From contig JAHNZQ020003148.1 in the NCBI GenBank assembly GCA_019155205.2, forward strand, positions 6,071 through 70,070: 64,000 nt of DNA, in the 5' to 3' direction. Every line of letters starts with the position of its first letter. Within the stretch, counting starts at the first letter, position 1. The stretch comes from Gracilaria vermiculophylla (lineage: Eukaryota; Rhodophyta; Florideophyceae; Gracilariales; Gracilariaceae). Positions 32,598-44,581 of this stretch are shown here, one piece after another. The position numbers and the translations under genes are program-made. The notes beneath the pieces were generated by a model. It was not told where the DNA came from, searched no databases, and saw only the letters and a list, made by a program, of their open reading frames with translations.

Positions 32598-35500
32598 GTG
32601 AGCTTGGGACGGGAAACGAAAAGGGAGACCGCCAAGGAGAGAGGTCGGAGACGATGCGAACGGGAATTAGTCATGGGTCGAGGTCTTAAGGGGGGGGGGC
32701 GGGAGTTATCGAGGTGAGCGGGGGTGTGAGAAAGTGTGGTGGCGGCGGAGCACGTCGGCCTGGGAGGAGCGCATGTCACGCCACGTTGTTGGGTGCGCCA
32801 TGCGCTTCCTTGGCTTTTTTAACTTTACAGACGGCACTCGCTGGGGGCACGCGCCGTTTGAATTAAGCGCCGCGGCAGCGCGTGTGCACTCACGGTGCCG
32901 CTGTAATGCTTCAATTCACGCGCTGCACAATCCGAATCACCGGCGTGCGCGGGCAATTTACAGCAGACAAAGTCGGCTGCCCAACTGCCGGCAGCTCGCC
33001 GCCATGGTGCGTTGCTGCGGCGGTGCTCACGAGCGCGACAGCGCGTCGTTTGCCGCCGATATGTGCCCATCGCCACCAGGGCACCCCTCCATGCTGCCGC
33101 ATGCACGTATCTCTGACCATGATTGCAGCCATGGTATTCAATCCTCGCCCCTTCCGTCGAACTACATTTTCGATTGTTGCTTTAATACCATAACTGATCC
33201 CCATATCCCATGCCGTCGCTCTGCGCGGGAGGTACGAGCACCCATGCGCATCTCACATCCCCACACCACTTCGCTCCATCATTTCCGAGCCCAGAACACG
33301 AAGACCTCGCGCCACATGTCATTGACCTCACAACACATATAGCAGAGGCCATTTCTGCATTTGCTTTCGTTTGAGCAATATTTACACCGCTCTTCATTTT
33401 TCGACAAAAAGAGCTAAGAACGCCTTCATCCATTGCTTCCGTGCCACGTGAGCAGCTTGCTCACAGAATGCCCCATGCCACAAATCTGTTCAACAACACT
33501 TGCCACCTTGGTCACATCCCATTTCAACTCTCAATTCAATCGCAGTCGAAAGCTTTCCTCGAATCAGAGTTAGAAGTATTAGCTTCTCAACTTTTTCATT
33601 CACACCCGTATTCCTGCTTTTCCCTGCCCTGTTTTCAATCATCACTCTAATATTTGCAGTGAAAAACATGTTCCTTTATTCTATGAAAAGCTAAAAATAA
33701 ATCAATGTCCACTATTTGCCTTCTTTCTCGGGCATTGCAATTCAAAACCAGTGTTTTGTCCACACTGACATGAAAACCTCCGAACCGGTGCAATTTCATG
33801 ATGCTGCTTATGTCTTTGCCCAGTTTCAGATTCTATCCCATCTTCTTCGCCTTACTGGAACAAAGTCTCTTTCCGCAGGACCATAATTGAAGCTGTGAAC
33901 AACTAAAACATCATGGGGATGAAACCCGATAACAGAAGCGTCTCATTTGCAGGACAGAGTTTTGATTGATAAATCATACGCACTTCCATTTTGGTCGAAC
34001 ACTTTTACCATATCTGCCCTTTTCCATTGGTAATGTCTGTCGGTCTTCCCATTTTGATATATAGCTCTAACTTCTTTTTTGTCTTCGAAGAAAAAAATTA
34101 ATGAGACGATACAGCAGCAACCATATCAAAGTACAATTCTCCATTAGTTTTGTGAACACATGTCTGCTGACTCCTCCTTTTCTGAGGATGGGTTTTTTGT
34201 TTCGAATCTATGTAAACCAAAAATTTCAAAATCCAAGCTGCTGGTTACTTCCACTTGGAACAGAGTAAAGTATCACCAAACGAAAAATGTTTGTCTGTCT
34301 ATTTTAGTCAACTCGGTAAACATACTAAGGTTGAATGCGACACGATTAGTAAAACTTGCGCGCGTTGCGCAATCCTGAGACTGCAGACGTCAGTTTAGGT
34401 TTCCTGTGATAAAACATTGTAGATGATTTGACGAAGCCATATTGGTATGTCTGTACAGCACAAAGGTGCGCTTTGTACTAAAAGAGTTTTGCTGTTTGTG
34501 TTTGGTACGATGAAAACATCAAAAACTTTAATGTTTTCCTAATTCTAATGTCAGTGGTTGACATCATGACACCAATTCATTGGACAAGTACAGTGCCGGA
34601 CTCATTTCTTGAGCCGACAAGATCTTAAGAGTATCCCGCGTGAGGGCACAATTTGGATCACTTTAGAACTTATTATCAACGTAAAACCTTCTGATATACA
34701 CCGAACCCTTCGAAACTCTTCAAGCGTTTACGGCAAGGCAATTTAATGAGCCTCTACATGTAAACATATAAAAGGGTGTTCGTGTAGTGCCGAAGAGATT
34801 TACAGAAAATTGTGACTCATATCGTACAATAGAGTAGGCCATCCATCGTCAACATTATATGGTCGTCAGTGGGAATTTTTGCCATGCATAAAAAAACCTT
34901 TGAAAGAGTGTACAAGGTTGCCAAATCCGTTTGACGCTTATCTCATAACGTGAAATTGAGTTTGGAGAGACTATGAGAATGCTTTGAATAATAAGCTACA
35001 AATACTAAATCACAAAGACCACTAATAGCGTCGCTTGGACCGCGGACCTCTTTAAAGGTCAAAACAATCGACAAATCAGTTCATTTTGGCTATTTTGATT
35101 GGATTCTTTCGCCTATTGCAGTCTGTATAAGTTATGCAACGTGCTTTGATCTAAATTTCTGTTAGGTACGCAAGGTGAGAAGCCGAAACGTAAAATATCC
35201 AGATGGTTTAACACAAATTTGCCTTTACATCCTGTGTAGTTAACTACAAAACTTCAGAAAACAGGCTTTCTTTCGTGACAAACGAGCTTTTGTTCATAAA
35301 ACACCGACTCAAAGGCATGTATTAAAGGTTGACAACCTTCAAAAACATTGATTAGTAAATCAAAAACCGGGCGAGTAAACAAGAATAATAATAATTGATA
35401 CTTAAAAGAATTCAAAAATCCATAAAACTCAAAGCTTTATCACCAAAACAGTCTTTCGTAATACTAATCTATAAAAAATCCATAATAACTAATATTCATA

Positions 35501-36401
35501 ATTAGAATGACAATAATCCACCATGAAAATATTAAGCATTATAGGTTAACAAGACAAACAGAAAAACAAGTGATCAAAAAGTATTATCAAAGAAAGGGCT
35601 TATTTACTTCTATCTTATACTTTTATGCGGTGAAACATAGGTTAAGCTCATAAAGATTTTTAGCATGTCTCTCGGACTACAGTTTCTTATCTACTGTAAA
35701 ACAAAACCTCCTCATGTTACGATGAGCAAATCTTGGTATATCTATAAGACAAATTAGCTCAACAAATATTATTAAAGTATACTCTGAACTATTTTGAAAG
35801 GTACCTGATTTAAATTTCCAAATAACAGTTTCGATATTGCTTTTTCTGAGGCACGTTACTCTTTTCTTTCTTAATAAATGATGTGTTTTCGGTATATTTA
35901 AATCAAAAATATATAACCACTGAAACATTGAAATGGTTTTCTAGTATAAAAGATATTCTAAAGTTAAAAGTTGCTTTTCTTCGTGAAGTAAAGATCAGAA
36001 ACCAGATAGAGTTTGGGTTTATCAAATTTTAAGTATTATAAATTTATGAACAGACCTCTGTTTTAAGAACAATGTTTTTAATGTCTTCTTTTTATAAAAC
36101 TCTAATGATGAGTTACGATCATCGCAGGGGAATTATATCTACACGGCTGTCATTCTATTAAAAAGCTTTTATTACGAAAACTTGCGAGAAAACGTTTCTG
36201 TTCGTAGCAATCGAGACTCCTCCAGAGGTTTTTATTTTAGTAGATCTTGCATAGAAATATCTTTTCAAGAAAGCTATACTATTAAGAATTAAACAGATTC
36301 CCCCAGCATTAATAAAAATTTGCGATTTATTTAAAACATTCAGTTTATTCATTTGTTAAAAAAAAAGTAACACATTTTTCTCCAAGCAAAATGTCTCATC
36401 A
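32598..36401. other. Intergenic: GC-rich 32.7-33.3 kb, then AT-rich, no gene supported
   Basis: The GC-rich part has only overlapping low-complexity ORFs. From 33.7 kb the DNA is AT-rich with no frame carrying a known domain. Confidence 0.5.
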
Positions 36402-36429
36402 ATATATATATATATATATATATATATAA
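36402..36429. repeat. (AT)n microsatellite
   Basis: An uninterrupted AT dinucleotide run. Confidence 0.95.
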
Positions 36430-36888
36430 CAAGTTTTTGGAATTCATGAATTAGTACATATTATAGGTACATAAAAATATCGTGAGCCCAAAGCCAGTCC
36501 TGCATACCATGTGTTGTCGAAATACTGCAAAAATTTTGAATTTCTACACGAATTTAAGAGGGCCACAAATTTTACAATTTAGAGATGCTCGAATAAACCG
36601 GTCGCTTTGTGTGGCACAATATAATTGGGGTAAGAAAAGTGTTGATTTAAATTGGTTAGACGTAGAAAAAGCGGTGGTAGCCCACAATCGAATCTAAAGT
36701 TCTCCATAAGAGTCCGGGGTCAGTCGCTTCCAAAGAAACTCCGTGCAGACCACTGCACTTCAAAAAAAAATTTCAAAGCAAAATCAACTCTATCTTTTTA
36801 TATATCTCCATTGGCTGGCTTGGCCTACCGCCCCTCTATCTTACTGTTGTCTCTCCGTTTGGATTGGCGTTTCCGTTTAGGATTTCAA

Positions 36889-36918
36889 ACCGTTGCCGTT
36901 GCCGTTGCCGTTGCCGTT
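36889..36918. repeat. GCCGTT hexamer tandem repeat
   Basis: About five tandem copies of GCCGTT in an otherwise unremarkable stretch. Confidence 0.9.
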
Positions 36919-37243
36919 CAGCCGCCCTTAGAGTCGGTATTGTCGTTGAAGTCTGACGTCTGGTCCTTCTGAGGCTCTGGTTGTAGAAGGCTGTGTATTA
37001 CGTCTGGTCCTTTAGGGTCCTTTAGGGGCTTCTCCGATAAAACCGTAGCTCTACGTAGTCTGAGATATAAAGTTTTCCTGCATTGCAGTCCCTCGCGTAG
37101 AGTTCCTTCGCACCTGTGGTTTCTAGCAGCTTTTCGTGATGCAGCATGAGCGTCTCTAGACCTATATCCGTTAGGCAGTCGTTCAAGAGAAAGTGATGTC
37201 CTTCACGATCTTTTCCGGTAGTGTGTGTGAGTACTGACTACAA

Positions 37244-37582
37244 GTGGTCTCTCGTAAACTGCGGGCGTCTGCGATTTCTCCGAGCGAGCTATCGACCGTA
37301 CGAGAGCCCGAGTCAGTGTCCAACCGGAGCGTACCTGTTGACGAAGTAAACTCGGAGCCGTTCTTCACTGTTGACACGCTAACCAAGCCACGATCGCCCC
37401 TTGTCTTCCGCTTAGCAACTCAGCGTGAGAAGCGACGCAAACGCTCATATACTCGAAGAGTTATCCAAAAGCACTGCCGCCTTTGTGACATCCACGTCCA
37501 GGGCCAGCGCCAGCTCGAGATTAACTTCGGGGGTCGCAAACATCGTCGTGCGGCGCGCCGCCCTAGATATCAAAAGTCATAA
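37244..37582 (+). CDS. Small ORF with U1-type zinc-finger-like motif
   Basis: The frame opens with GTG and has no clear ATG, so the 5' end is uncertain. Near its end it contains HCRLCDIHVQGQRQ followed by GGRKHRR. This resembles the U1/matrin-type C2H2 finger (CxxC, then GKKH), but the first His of that finger is replaced. A Ser/Arg-rich segment precedes it. It could be an exon or an element fragment. Confidence is low. Confidence 0.25.
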   Translation: MVSRKLRASAISPSELSTVREPESVSNRSVPVDEVNSEPFFTVDTLTKPRSPLVFRLATQREKRRKRSYTRRVIQKHCRLCDIHVQGQRQLEINFGGRKHRRAARRPRYQKS

Positions 37583-38127
37583 ATCTGGAGACCTGTGTGC
37601 TATCTGAAATTCCAAGAAGCCCAGGATCTACAGTTGCAAAAGAAAAGTCGACGTCATCGAGCAGTCTTATAAAGGAAAGCTGAACCTCTAAGTCAAAGTG
37701 TTCCTGAACTCATGCATGTGTGTTCATCAGGTTGCACACTATCAGTACAAAATATGCATTTATATCTTGGTTTTGTCGTTTGTCAAGTATACCATCGATT
37801 AGTTTCAACTCTTCTTTCCCGCTTCCATTTTACTTTCTGGCTCAGACGCCTTTTTTGTTGCATTGGTTCTCTGACTTTTGGGTGGTAACATTTCCTCATT
37901 GGGCTGGTATTCTACAAGTGCAAAGCTGGGTTTTTTACAGAAAGCTATAAGCTCTGACATTCTTCCAGAATGGTGTTTACATGTAGAGTAGATATTTTTT
38001 TTCTTTTCACTCATGCAGTGATTTACCTTATCCGCTTACAAAACGATTCATACGTCATGTACTTGTTACTTTGTTGATCCACACCAGTGTAGCTCGGATT
38101 CCCTGAGCGCCTGAGCTTGCCTACCTA

Positions 38128-39210
38128 CAGTGCGTTTCAAAAACACATTACCCCTCAAAAGTGGGCCAAAACTGTACTGTAGGCTAGATTTTGCACATAG
38201 TCTAAGTAGAATTGCTCAATAAAATATGTACACCGTCTTCTTTATAGTAAAAACGGCTCGAGATCCGCCACTTTCCAAGGAAAAACAGCTTCAAATCGAT
38301 ACGTTAAACGGCGAGAAACAGTCTACCAGTGCTATCGCTAGAAACGTGAAGCGTTCTAGGGTCACAATTGCTACTTTTCTCAACAATCCGACTCTTTATG
38401 GACTTAAATGATCTCCGGGACGCCCTGAGAAGCTCAGCCCAACAGGTAAACAGGAATTAAAAGAAATTTGTGCAAAGTAAAAGCAACGTGCAAAAAAAAT
38501 GGAATAAATCTCAATCTCAACGTTTCTAAATCAACTATATATGGCGGCAGATGGACAGCACAAATTTATTTAAATATAAAAAAATGAAAAACAATTTCTT
38601 TCTCCAAGACCACCACAAGCAAAAGAGAGTTGACCGGTGTGCTGGAAATGCCTAGTGGAAAAAGAAGGTAAATGCTATTTTTACTGAGGAACAAAAAGTT
38701 CAATTTGGACCGACCAGATTGCTACAAATTTTATTGGCACGATCTTTCGAATGAACGTCATGAGTTTCATACCAGGCATTTTGTTGGAGACTCTGTAATG
38801 GTCTTGGCAGGCATTTCAAAAATATGTCTCACGGAAATTTCATTTATTGAAGCAAACATGAATATGTAAAAATATCAAGAAGTTCTATACAATAATTTGC
38901 AACCATTTGGGTTTTGCTTCCATGAAGAAATTTTCATTTTTCAACAGGATAATGCGCCTATACACACTGTTGGAACTATCTATAACAGTTTCAAATGTGA
39001 AGAAGTACATCAATTCGAATCTGAAACGTTGCACTAGCGTTATACAGCAAAACGAATGCAAAATAATCTATTGAACGTCGCGTAGGAAAGAATTTTTATT
39101 GATGATAATATGTTTTTGAAACGGTTTTTTGACTTTACTTTTTTCTACAGTGTACATTTGGTAGTTTCTTTTAGATTTCACAGCATATTGTATGTTTTTG
39201 AAACAGTGTG
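38128..39210 (+). mobile_element. Tc1/mariner element, decayed
   Basis: The left terminus CAGTGCGTTTCAAAAAC follows a TA dinucleotide at 38126-38127. The right terminus GTTTTTGAAACAGTGTG precedes TA at 39211-39212, giving imperfect terminal inverted repeats and a TA target duplication. The interior encodes the dead transposase. Confidence 0.75.
38226..39004 (+). pseudogene. Tc1/mariner transposase remnant
   Basis: The N-terminal helix-turn-helix region is visible (LSKEKQLQIDTLNGEKQST, SAIARNVKRSR, NPTLYGLK then PGRPEKLSP). The DDE domain shows KFNLDRPDCYKFYW, GDSVMVLAGIS and FQQDNAPIHT, in which the second Asp is recognisable. Several in-frame stops and at least one frame change separate the pieces, so it is inactive. 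Confidence 0.8.
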
Positions 39211-39212
39211 TA

Positions 39213-40809
39213 TACCACAGTAAAAATATTGATTCTCTATGACTCAAGATGTGAGCAATGGTATAAAAATTTTACTTGTGTGAGAAACATAATGTGATTT
39301 GAGCTACACGTTATATTTGAAGAAACGGCTTTGACTATTGTATATATGGAGCGTTGAAAAAAGTATTATAGTAATTTTGGTGAGCATTTAAACACTTTCG
39401 CCAGGTACCAATGCTTTTGATTAAAACCCTCCCAGAATTAAATTTATTGTTCTAGGATTGAGGCCTTCATGCAGGTCTGGTTTTTCGAATAGTTTTATAT
39501 ATACGAAACACAAGCACTATAAACCGAGAACTATTCTACTGGCTCTCGAAGAATCTGCAGTGCATTGCAAATCATAAAGATTATGTTTTAACTTAATTCT
39601 TTATTGTCTATAGAAATATATAAATAAGCCGCAAACGAAAATGATGAAAACCTCTTCTTGATGTTTTCGCGATCTTGCATGTAACAATTCGGATTCATAA
39701 TTGATTTTAGTAGAGTCTGAGTTGTCTTTTGTTTTTGATTTGGTTTGTAAAATATGAAACACTATTTTTTGAACACTACAAAATTTTGGCAAATTCATGA
39801 AATATGTTTTTAATCTTCTTGTGGTGGGACTCATTCACAAAGCAGAAATTTTACGCTTTTGACCGTCGAAGATATTTGACAACATTGAGAGGGATTTTGT
39901 CCCAGTTTGATCGTTGTTTTTCGCTTTTCTTCGAATCTTAGCTCAACGTTTCGTTAATGTTGATTAATTGGAAGGCTTTCCAGCATGCATTGATTTAGAG
40001 TTTCGCAAAAGATGAGCATCAATTCTATATCTTTCAGAGGGTTACATCAGTCGTGCGCTCAGAATACCCAAAATTTTGATGGTATTCAACCTAGTTATGG
40101 TTAAGCATATCACGGCCGCCAACCCATTCGATAAGTTCTCTAAGGGGCAGAGTTAGGGAGCTCTTTTGGAGCTCAATCTAGAAATAGTATGCAATTCGCA
40201 CCCTTATTTTACTGGCTCAGCAATGTAATTGCTGGTGGTATAGGATGTCCAGAGGAAAGACGGTGGCCGAGTGAAAACGTCGCCTGCGTTCCCCAATTGG
40301 TTCTGTATTAAGATAAATGACTAAATAGCGCGCACGATGACTGTATGCATCTCCCTGAAATGAATGTAGCCAGAAAAAAATTAGGTCTGCTGTCTAGTGC
40401 GTCCTGGACCCGCGACGTCATATGAGGTCGGATTGTTTTAGTTTCAGGTTATACCAAAACATGTCAAAGTTTTGCAATTTCTTTTCAATATGATATCTTT
40501 ATCGTTTCTTCTTGACCAGCAGAGCCGAAGCAAATTTTCAACACACAACCAAAATTTGTAGCTGTTCATTCAGTCACGATTGTCAACAACATCCGTAAAT
40601 TGGTGCAATACAGGCAGACCTTGTTTGTGAACAGATAAGTTATATGCGCTGTACTCTTTTGTGACACAGAGCGAAGAATTCAAAATTTGAAATATTAAGA
40701 GATCTTTGCATATCTTGATTAGCTCCGTAGGCCATTTTGCAAGTTAAAAATTCGAAATTTAAAGGCCTACGAATAAGATCTTGATATGTTTTTTAAGTGT
40801 GTGTGATGG
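39213..40809. other. AT-rich intergenic DNA
   Basis: No supported gene. A half copy of the GACCTCATATGAGGTC motif lies near 40415. Confidence 0.5.
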
Positions 40810-40858
40810 TGCGCTGACCTTATATGAGATCAATTTGACCTCATAGGAGCTCAGCGCA
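40810..40858. repeat. Imperfect ~22-bp inverted repeat related to 3658-3693
   Basis: The arms start TGCGCTGA and contain the same TATGAG(A/G)TC core as the perfect palindrome at 3658, with about five mismatches between arms. Confidence 0.75.
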
Positions 40859-41797
40859 CAGGTCCGATAGACATTAGAGAGAAGTGGAGAACACGCAAGT
40901 TTGTGACAATGATGCGGAGCTTAGGCGTTCTCTTAGACCATTTACGCGGCTACAATGTTTATCTTGAAGGCTCTCCACACGACTGTTACTGTAGCATACA
41001 TATATTTCTAAATAACTACGCTCATTCCCAATAATACGTATTTTTAGCATCTGTAGACTCTCGATGCCTATAGCACTCGTCCAGATTGATGTCACCCTCA
41101 TTAGGTGCTCCATTAATAATACTGTATTTTTGGCTATTGAAACCGCCACATACAAAACGAAGAGCCAATATTTTGGTATTTCACATGCAACTGAAACTTG
41201 TGGCCGACTTGAATTTGAATATTTTCTCCACAAACAGTTTTTCGTCAAACGTTTATACTAATTCATTTCTTTGTAGGAGTTCCAGAAGCTTTTGAAACGC
41301 AATCAACTCCTAGATAATCAAAAGATATGATATGCAGCGTTTATCTATACGAGTACTTCAATCTTTGGCGTATACAAAACGTTTTAGAGCAAAAGGATGC
41401 TTTGCAGGTTTTTTTGGGTACAATCCGTTCTATTGAGAACCAATGTCAGTAACACAAGTGCCTCAGAAACTATAGAACAAGTAGCATACTTCTGGGCTCT
41501 CCAAAATATATTAGAAGTATATCTCTTGAGTGTTTAGGCGTACATCACAACAAAGACATTCCGGAAGCCCTTGACATTTCTTGCAGAAAATATTATTTTT
41601 TAGGCTGTGAGTATGACAAAAAAAACACAGTAGCGAACTTAGATAGTCTAAAAATATGTTTTAACAGCATTAATAAGCTCATCAGTTTCATCTACCGTAT
41701 AAAAAATACAACTTGGATTAGAGTAAAAAAAATTTTTTTTGTGGGGCAAAGAAGGCGTAATAGTGAGAATTGGGCCGTCATTAATATTCAGGTCTTT
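40859..41797. other. Intergenic, no gene supported
   Basis: A 124-codon minus-strand frame at 40874-41248 has no recognisable feature and is probably chance. Confidence 0.4.
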
Positions 41798-42349
41798 TGT
41801 AGTACAGTGGCTCCTACGAAATTAGGGTGGTTTGGCCTTAAGGTATAATATTTTTTAGGAGGGCTAGTATTTTATTGGCTGGGCGACGTGGTGCATAATC
41901 CCGCCAGCGTGCGCTACAGTACCCTTGAGGCACGGTAGAAGTATTATTTATTTTAGATACTTTATGCAGGTAATTAGTACAGTAGCGAGACCTGCCGAGG
42001 CGGGCTCCCGGCTTGATACTTAATCTGTCGGTTGAGCTCCATTTCTGGGGAAGTAAAGACAAGCACCCTTGAGTCTTCATCTTCTTTTCCGGTTGGAGTC
42101 TCTCGTCGATCAACTCAGGTTTCTAAGCCGCCGACCCCCAGGTCGCATCATAGCAGCGCTTGTAGGGGCATTGTCCGCCCAATGAACCTCTTCCTCCGCT
42201 TGGTGTTTGCGGATCCCCTTTCAGAATTCCCCGGCTCGCGACAGCGGATACCGGAGACCACCTTTAGGAACACGCGCCTTTGGAGTCAACAAAAACTCCT
42301 AACGGAAGTTGTGCTTTACTACCTCGAGAGGAGGGCTGACAGTACCACA
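41798..42349 (+). repeat. Solo LTR of the chromovirus family, plus orientation
   Basis: 552 bp from TGTAGTACAGTGGCTCC to AGTACCACA, flanked on both sides by the 5-bp target duplication TCTTT (41793-41797 and 42350-42354). It has no internal region, so it is the product of LTR-LTR recombination. Confidence 0.92.
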
Positions 42350-42723
42350 TCTTTGTTGTGTAAAGCAGACTTCTGCTTCTTTCCAAAATTCAAAAGGCCA
42401 GTTCTACGTAACGGTATCAAAAAAATGAGAAAATGTAAACTAGGAAGAAAGACAAAAAGATGTTGTTTGTTTTGATGGATTAGTGGGCGCCTCCGAAAAA
42501 CACAAAACCTGATTTTGTGTAGACACAATCCATTGTACATTTCGTCAAAATATAGGATTTGTGCCTACACAAACGGGTCTTTTGCTCGACTATCAGACAC
42601 ATGAGGAGTTGTTTGTGTATTGGACACAAAGACACAATTGACGATCATCACCACACTCCCGGAAAGACATCAAATCGTGCCGTTCCTTTCTGTCGTGTTT
42701 CTGTTTGGCATCCCTACTTCAAC

Positions 42724-43516
42724 ATGACCACATTCTCGCCTTCTGATACGGAGCAGCCCTATCACGACAACACCGCAATCCTGCCTGTGCCCTTCCAGCA
42801 AACCCAATAGCCTGTGGATGCCTCACCAGGTCCGAAATCAACAGCACCACGGCTACGGCTATGCTATCCCCAATGGCAATCCTACCCACACCGATCCCTC
42901 AAATCAAACTGTGGGTGTCAATACCCACAACCGCCAAAGAAACGGAAATCCTTCATCCATAGTTCCACGCACAGGAGCGACTCATCCTACGCCAAGAAAG
43001 AACAATACGAAGAAAAAGAAGGGCTATAAGCGTAAGCAGCAATCGGGGGGAGGGAGAGGGTCTTCGTTTGCTGAGCAGGAGCTCCAAAGATTTTTTGAGG
43101 TGTTGCAATAACACCTTCCCGTGGGCGGTGACGAATGGGACGCTGTTACGAGTATCCACAGGTCCCGGTATCCTGGGGAAAACCGTAGTACAGATTCATT
43201 GCGGCGCAATTTTGCGCTTCTTTACAGGAAAAAGATTCCAACAGGAGACCCTGGGATACCTCCTACTGTTCTATTAGCTAAGAACATTAGATCGGACATG
43301 ACGGCTAGGGTAGACGTAGGCGATGGGCGCGAAAGCGAAGCAGATCTAGTTTTGTCTGGAGACGAAGGGGTTGGTGACCGTGATCAGGAAGATGCAAATG
43401 AAAGTGGAGGTGAGGTAGCAGCCACGGCCGAAAGACGATCAACTACGCCGAGTTCAACTGTAACAGCTTTTCCTATCGTGCACAAAAGGCAACGCAGAAG
43501 TAATAACGATGAAGGT
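42724..43516 (+). pseudogene. Harbinger accessory DUF6818 (Myb-like) protein, 5' part
   Basis: From ATG 42724 (MTTFSPSDTEQ), with a frame change near 42805, the frame encodes a Lys-rich segment and then a DUF6818-type domain: ELQRFFEVLQ, stop, LPVGGDEWDAVTSIH, then SLRRNFALLYRKKIPTGDP and IPPTVLLAKNI. The TAA at 43109-43111 falls where relatives have Glu. Harbinger elements use a Myb-like partner to bind the ends and import the transposase. An acidic tail follows, and the chromovirus enters at 43517. The likely C-terminus resumes at 53247. Confidence 0.7.
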
Positions 43517-44070
43517 TGTGGTACTGTGAGCCCTCCTGTCGAGGTAGTAGAGCGCAACCTCCGTTAGGAGTTTTCGTTGACTTCAAAGGTGCGTGTTCCT
43601 AAAGCTGGCCTCTGGTATCCTCTGTCGCGAGCCGGGGGAATTCTTAAAGGGGATCCACAAACACCAAGCGAAGGGGGAGGTCCACTAGGCGGACAATGCT
43701 CCTACAACCGCTGCTATGATGCAACCTGGGGATCGGTGGCTTAGAAACCTGCGTAGATCGACAAGAGACTCCAACCGGAAAAGTAGATGAAGACTCAAGG
43801 GTGCTTGTCTTTACTTCCCTAGAGGTGGAGCTCAACCGACAGATTAAGTATCAAGCCGGGAGCCCGCCTCGGCAGGTCTCACTAATGTACTAATTACCTG
43901 CATTAATTAAGTAAAATAAATAATAATTCTACCGTCCCTTAAGGATACCGCAGCGCATGCGGGCGGAATTATGCACCACGTGACCCAGCTAATAAAGTAC
44001 GAGCCCTCTCTAGGAACACTATACCAGAAGGCCACACCACCTGTTTTCCTTTAGGAGCCACTGTACTACA
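43517..44070 (-). repeat. 3' LTR of copy B
   Basis: 554 bp, same boundaries as the other LTRs (TGTAGTACAGTGG to TACCACA on the minus strand). It lies inside the DUF6818 gene. Confidence 0.92.
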
Positions 44071-44581
44071 AACCCCCTTCCTGAATTGCACCACGTCCTC
44101 GAGGTTCATCTTCCTATTTCTTGATCCCCAGGGTGGCTCTAATTGGTGTTGAGGCCAGCGTGGCCTCAGGCGATTGGCACGTTCTCTCCTCCAGGCGTCC
44201 CTCCCTTTCTTCATACTCCTGCGCGCCATATTGCCGCGGGCTTGCGTTTCATCCCTTGCGGCGTTGGTGGGCACTGCTCCTTTTTACTTGGTTGCGTCTC
44301 CTCCTTCTTGGTGTCACCCGTTGGTGCTGCGGCGCCAGTCGGCGGCGCGAGAGTACGCGCCTTCTGGCGTGCCGTGCGCGGTGCAAGCGCGCAAAGTCCG
44401 TGGACGGAACGTTGGTCAGTGGCGAGGGGATACAGACCCCCTGGAGGCACTCGCCACTCCGATTCCTTCGAGGTTTCTTCTTTTGGGACACACCCATTTT
44501 ATCGCGTCCGCTCATTCAATCCCCGTGAAGGTTCAAGACTCATAGTTCTCTCGTTCGCATCTCCGTCGTTCTCCATTGGAT
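44071..44581. other. Chromovirus 3' untranslated region with polypurine tract
   Basis: The minus-strand purine run next to the LTR (44071-44080) is the expected plus-strand primer. The rest is GC-rich with overlapping short frames only. Confidence 0.6.

Noticed and set aside
36482..36697. Possible mariner-type transposase fragment (FRDARINRSLCVAQYNW)
   Set aside because: The resemblance to the FQxDxAxxHxS motif region is weak, with no other domain and no inverted repeats.
40874..41248. 124-codon minus-strand ORF
   Set aside because: No domain, AT-rich context, no homologous copy in the window.
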